DNA from: Streptomyces sp. ADI95-17
Lineage (GTDB): Bacteria; Actinomycetota; Actinomycetes; Streptomycetales; Streptomycetaceae
Length of the DNA: 33,233 nucleotides
Assembly (NCBI RefSeq): GCF_003846175.1
Contig: NZ_ML123046.1
Coordinates: forward strand, 504,393 to 537,625
Direction of reading: 5' to 3'
A model generated the notes under the pieces. It saw only the letters and a list, made by a program, of their open reading frames with translations. It did no database searches and was not told the origin of the DNA. Position numbers and translations under genes: made by a program. Below, piece after piece: positions 31,329 to 33,233 of this stretch (within the stretch, counting starts at the first letter, position 1; each line of letters starts with the position of its first letter).

Positions 31329-31558
31329 TGTGAGCACCTCTCGTCCGTCGCACCGCTTCCCCCAAGTGAACGGCAGACCGACGAACACTGTGACGGCCCA
31401 TTCCGGACAGGCTGTTTCCGCCAAGTCGTCGGGGTACTCCGGCGTCGGGACCGGTGGGCCCGCACTGTCTCCGGTCGTCGGGCTCTCCGCGGCCCACACC
31501 CACGACAGCCGGCGCCCCAAGCCCGTGGTGGCCGGTCTCCGACCGGGAACCGGGCGGC

Positions 31559-32086
31559 TCAGCCGAGGCTGTCACTCGATGTGGAGTCGCGGATCATGCG
31601 CACGTTGGGCAGCCTTCCCCGCCAGATCTCCCGTTCACCCGTGGCCTTGAATCCGTAGCGCTCGTAGAAGCGGACCGCGCGCTCGTTGTACTCGGTGACC
31701 CACAGGCGCATGGGTGCGCTTCCCGCCCAGGCCAGGAATTCGCTCATCATTCGCCCCCCGACACCTTTGCCCTGAGCCTCGTCCAGTAGATACATCGGCC
31801 CGAGGACGACCATGTCGTCCCGGCGGCCGCAGAGGAAACCGACGATCTCCGTACCGGAGCGGACGACACGGCAGAACAGCAGGTCCGGCCGTTGCTTCGC
31901 CGCCACTATGAACTCCCGCCACTGAGCGATCCCTTCCTCGGTGGCGGAGGAGCCCCGGTGCTCGCGTATCCATCTCTCGTCAATCCCCGCCTCCTCATGG
32001 GGATACGTCTGCAGCCAGGCCCTCAACTGCACAGGCCCCAGGGACTCGGCGTCCTCGGTTCGGGGGGCTTCGATCACGTGGGTCAT
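31559..32086 (-). CDS. GNAT-family acetyltransferase
   Basis: This 175-residue GNAT protein has the acetyl-CoA loop LLDEAQGKGVGGRMMSEFL (about 111-129) and the C-terminal strand-helix LWVTEYNERAVRFYERYGFKATG typical of the family. Start ATG 32086 is set by GAAAGG just upstream; the longer frame from 32167 has no ribosome site. It lies 77 bases downstream of the LacI gene on the same strand and may be co-transcribed. The substrate is unknown. It is not obviously part of the cluster. Confidence 0.85.
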   Translation of the reverse strand: MTHVIEAPRTEDAESLGPVQLRAWLQTYPHEEAGIDERWIREHRGSSATEEGIAQWREFIVAAKQRPDLLFCRVVRSGTEIVGFLCGRRDDMVVLGPMYLLDEAQGKGVGGRMMSEFLAWAGSAPMRLWVTEYNERAVRFYERYGFKATGEREIWRGRLPNVRMIRDSTSSDSLG

Positions 32087-32163
32087 GGCGGCCTTTCTCG
32101 ACGATGCCCGCGAGAACCTCGCACGGCTCTCATTGGCTTCGGCCCCGCCGCGCGGGGCCGCCG

Positions 32164-33192
32164 TCACCGATGCGGCGTGCTGCCGCGCACGACCGGCTCC
32201 GCGGGTAGCAGCAGCCCGCTCGCCGGGACGGCGGCGGGGTCCTCGACGGCGGTGATCAGCCGGTCGACGAGGGCGTGGGCGATGGCGGCCAGGGGCAGGC
32301 GCGCGCTGGTGAGGGCGGGCTGGAGCAGTGTGCAGAGCGGGATGTCGTTGAAGCCGGTGACGGCGACGTCGTCGCCGACGGCGAGGCCCGCGGCGCGGAC
32401 GGCCTGGTAGGCGGTCACGGCGAGCCAGTCGGTCGCGCAGACCAGGGCGGTCGGGCGGTCGGGGCCGGTGAGCAGGCGCTGGACGGCATGGGAGAGCGCG
32501 GCGGGGTCGTCGTCGGGGACACCGACCTCGAAGGCTCCGTCGGGGGCGGCGGCCGCGGCGTGCAGGAAGCCCGCCCTGCGGTCGGCGAGCCAGGGCAGGG
32601 ACGCGGCGGAGTTGAGGTAGCAGATCCGGCGGTGGCCCTGGTCGAGCAGGAGTCCGGTCAGGGCGGCGGTGGCGGCGGTGGAGTCGATGTCCACCCAGTT
32701 CTGCGGGCGGCCGGGGGCGGTGCGGCCGAAAGCGGCGAACGGGAAACCGGCCTCGGTGAGCACATCGACGCGGGGGTCGTCGTGGATGACGTCGGAGAGG
32801 ACGAACCCGTCGACCTGGCGGGCCGCGATCAGGCCGTTGAAGGACCTGGCGACCGCTCCGGCGCCCTGCTGCGGGTCGGAGCGGAACACCAGGATGCGGT
32901 GGCCCACTGCGTCGGCCGCGGTCACCAGCGCCTGGAGGAAGCCGCCCATCAGCGGGTTGGGGTCTGCGGGGTTGTCGGTGGGGGCGGGATAGCCGATGAC
33001 CTTGCGGGTTCCGGTGCGCAGGCTGCGCGCGGACTGGTCGGGCTGGTAACCGAGTTCGTCGATGGCCGCGGTGACCCGGGCGAGGGTGGTGGCGCGCAGC
33101 CGGTGGGGTGCGTTCAGGGCGTTCGAGACGGTCTGGCGGGAGACTCCGGCCGCGTGTGCGACATCCTCGATGGTCACCTGTCGAGCGGTCAT
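32164..33192 (-). CDS. LacI-family transcriptional regulator
   Basis: This 342-residue protein has the N-terminal DNA-binding part VTIEDVAHAAGVSRQTVSNAL (about 6-26), then RVTAAIDELGYQPDQSARSLRTG (hinge, with the YxPxxxAR pattern) and a periplasmic-binding-like domain including LVCATDWLAVTAYQAVRAAGL and VTGFNDIPLCTLLQPALT. It should bind a sugar-like effector. It is intact. Its natural target may lie beyond the window edge, but it could also control the sugar importer at 21-24 kb. Only 41 bases upstream are visible. Confidence 0.92.
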   Translation of the reverse strand: MTARQVTIEDVAHAAGVSRQTVSNALNAPHRLRATTLARVTAAIDELGYQPDQSARSLRTGTRKVIGYPAPTDNPADPNPLMGGFLQALVTAADAVGHRILVFRSDPQQGAGAVARSFNGLIAARQVDGFVLSDVIHDDPRVDVLTEAGFPFAAFGRTAPGRPQNWVDIDSTAATAALTGLLLDQGHRRICYLNSAASLPWLADRRAGFLHAAAAAPDGAFEVGVPDDDPAALSHAVQRLLTGPDRPTALVCATDWLAVTAYQAVRAAGLAVGDDVAVTGFNDIPLCTLLQPALTSARLPLAAIAHALVDRLITAVEDPAAVPASGLLLPAEPVVRGSTPHR

Positions 33193-33233
33193 CGTTCCTC
33201 TGTGGTCGGCGGGCTGGGGGCGGCCGGTGGCCG

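Noticed and set aside
1..33233. CRISPR array, prophage or integrative element
   Set aside because: No regularly spaced repeats, integrase, phage structural genes or attachment-site repeats were seen. Only transposase scraps occur.

Overview
The window is high-GC actinobacterial DNA. GTG starts, AGGAGG-type ribosome sites, codons ending in G or C, and a Streptomyces-style gas vesicle cluster (with gvpO, gvpY, gvpZ, gvpS) all point to Streptomyces or a close relative. It contains two unrelated parts.

Part A (1-15.5 kb) is a stress and gas vesicle region. It opens with a transposase scrap (249-404). Then comes a compact five-gene operon (593-3024): two Asp23/Gls24 proteins, a small membrane protein, a DUF6286 protein and an AmaP-like anchor. 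A 51-residue DUF6131 gene (3205-3360) follows. Next is a decayed zone holding a broken SRPBCC gene, an IS30 transposase remnant and a broken gvpG. Intact gvpY and gvpZ come next; they carry opposite kinds of charged tail. After them, on the other strand, lies a second DUF6131 gene interrupted by one in-frame TGA. The main operon gvpO-A-F-G-J-L-S-K runs from 7437 to 11338 and ends with a CsbD gene. Then comes a redox group: a haem-oxygenase-fold iron enzyme, a CDGSH iron-sulfur protein and a HemK2/MTQ2-like methyltransferase. A second CsbD gene and a DJ-1/PfpI protein close this part. Gene order suggests that the gvp locus was rearranged, since gvpG'-Y-Z has been separated from O-A-F-G-J-L-S-K.

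Part B (15.7-31.0 kb) looks like a complete biosynthetic gene cluster that I cannot match to any named product. Fourteen genes alternate in strand as seven blocks: GT-A (-); epimerase-NUDIX-GHMP kinase (+); radical SAM, two sugar-type permeases and a lipoprotein (-); amidinotransferase-HAD (+); a DMFase-like protein (-); methyltransferase-GNAT (+); GT-B (-). The two outermost genes are paralogous glycosyltransferase-like genes. One of them is fused to a degenerate SDR-like domain. The enzyme set fits a guanidino-modified sugar or cyclitol: sugar epimerisation and phosphorylation, a radical SAM step, amidino transfer, phosphate removal, C-N bond chemistry, methylation, acyl transfer and glycosyl transfer. 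This pathway is inferred, not demonstrated.

The right end (31.0-33.2 kb) has a small membrane protein, a GNAT acetyltransferase and a LacI-family regulator, all on the minus strand. I saw no rRNA, tRNA, CRISPR array or replication origin.
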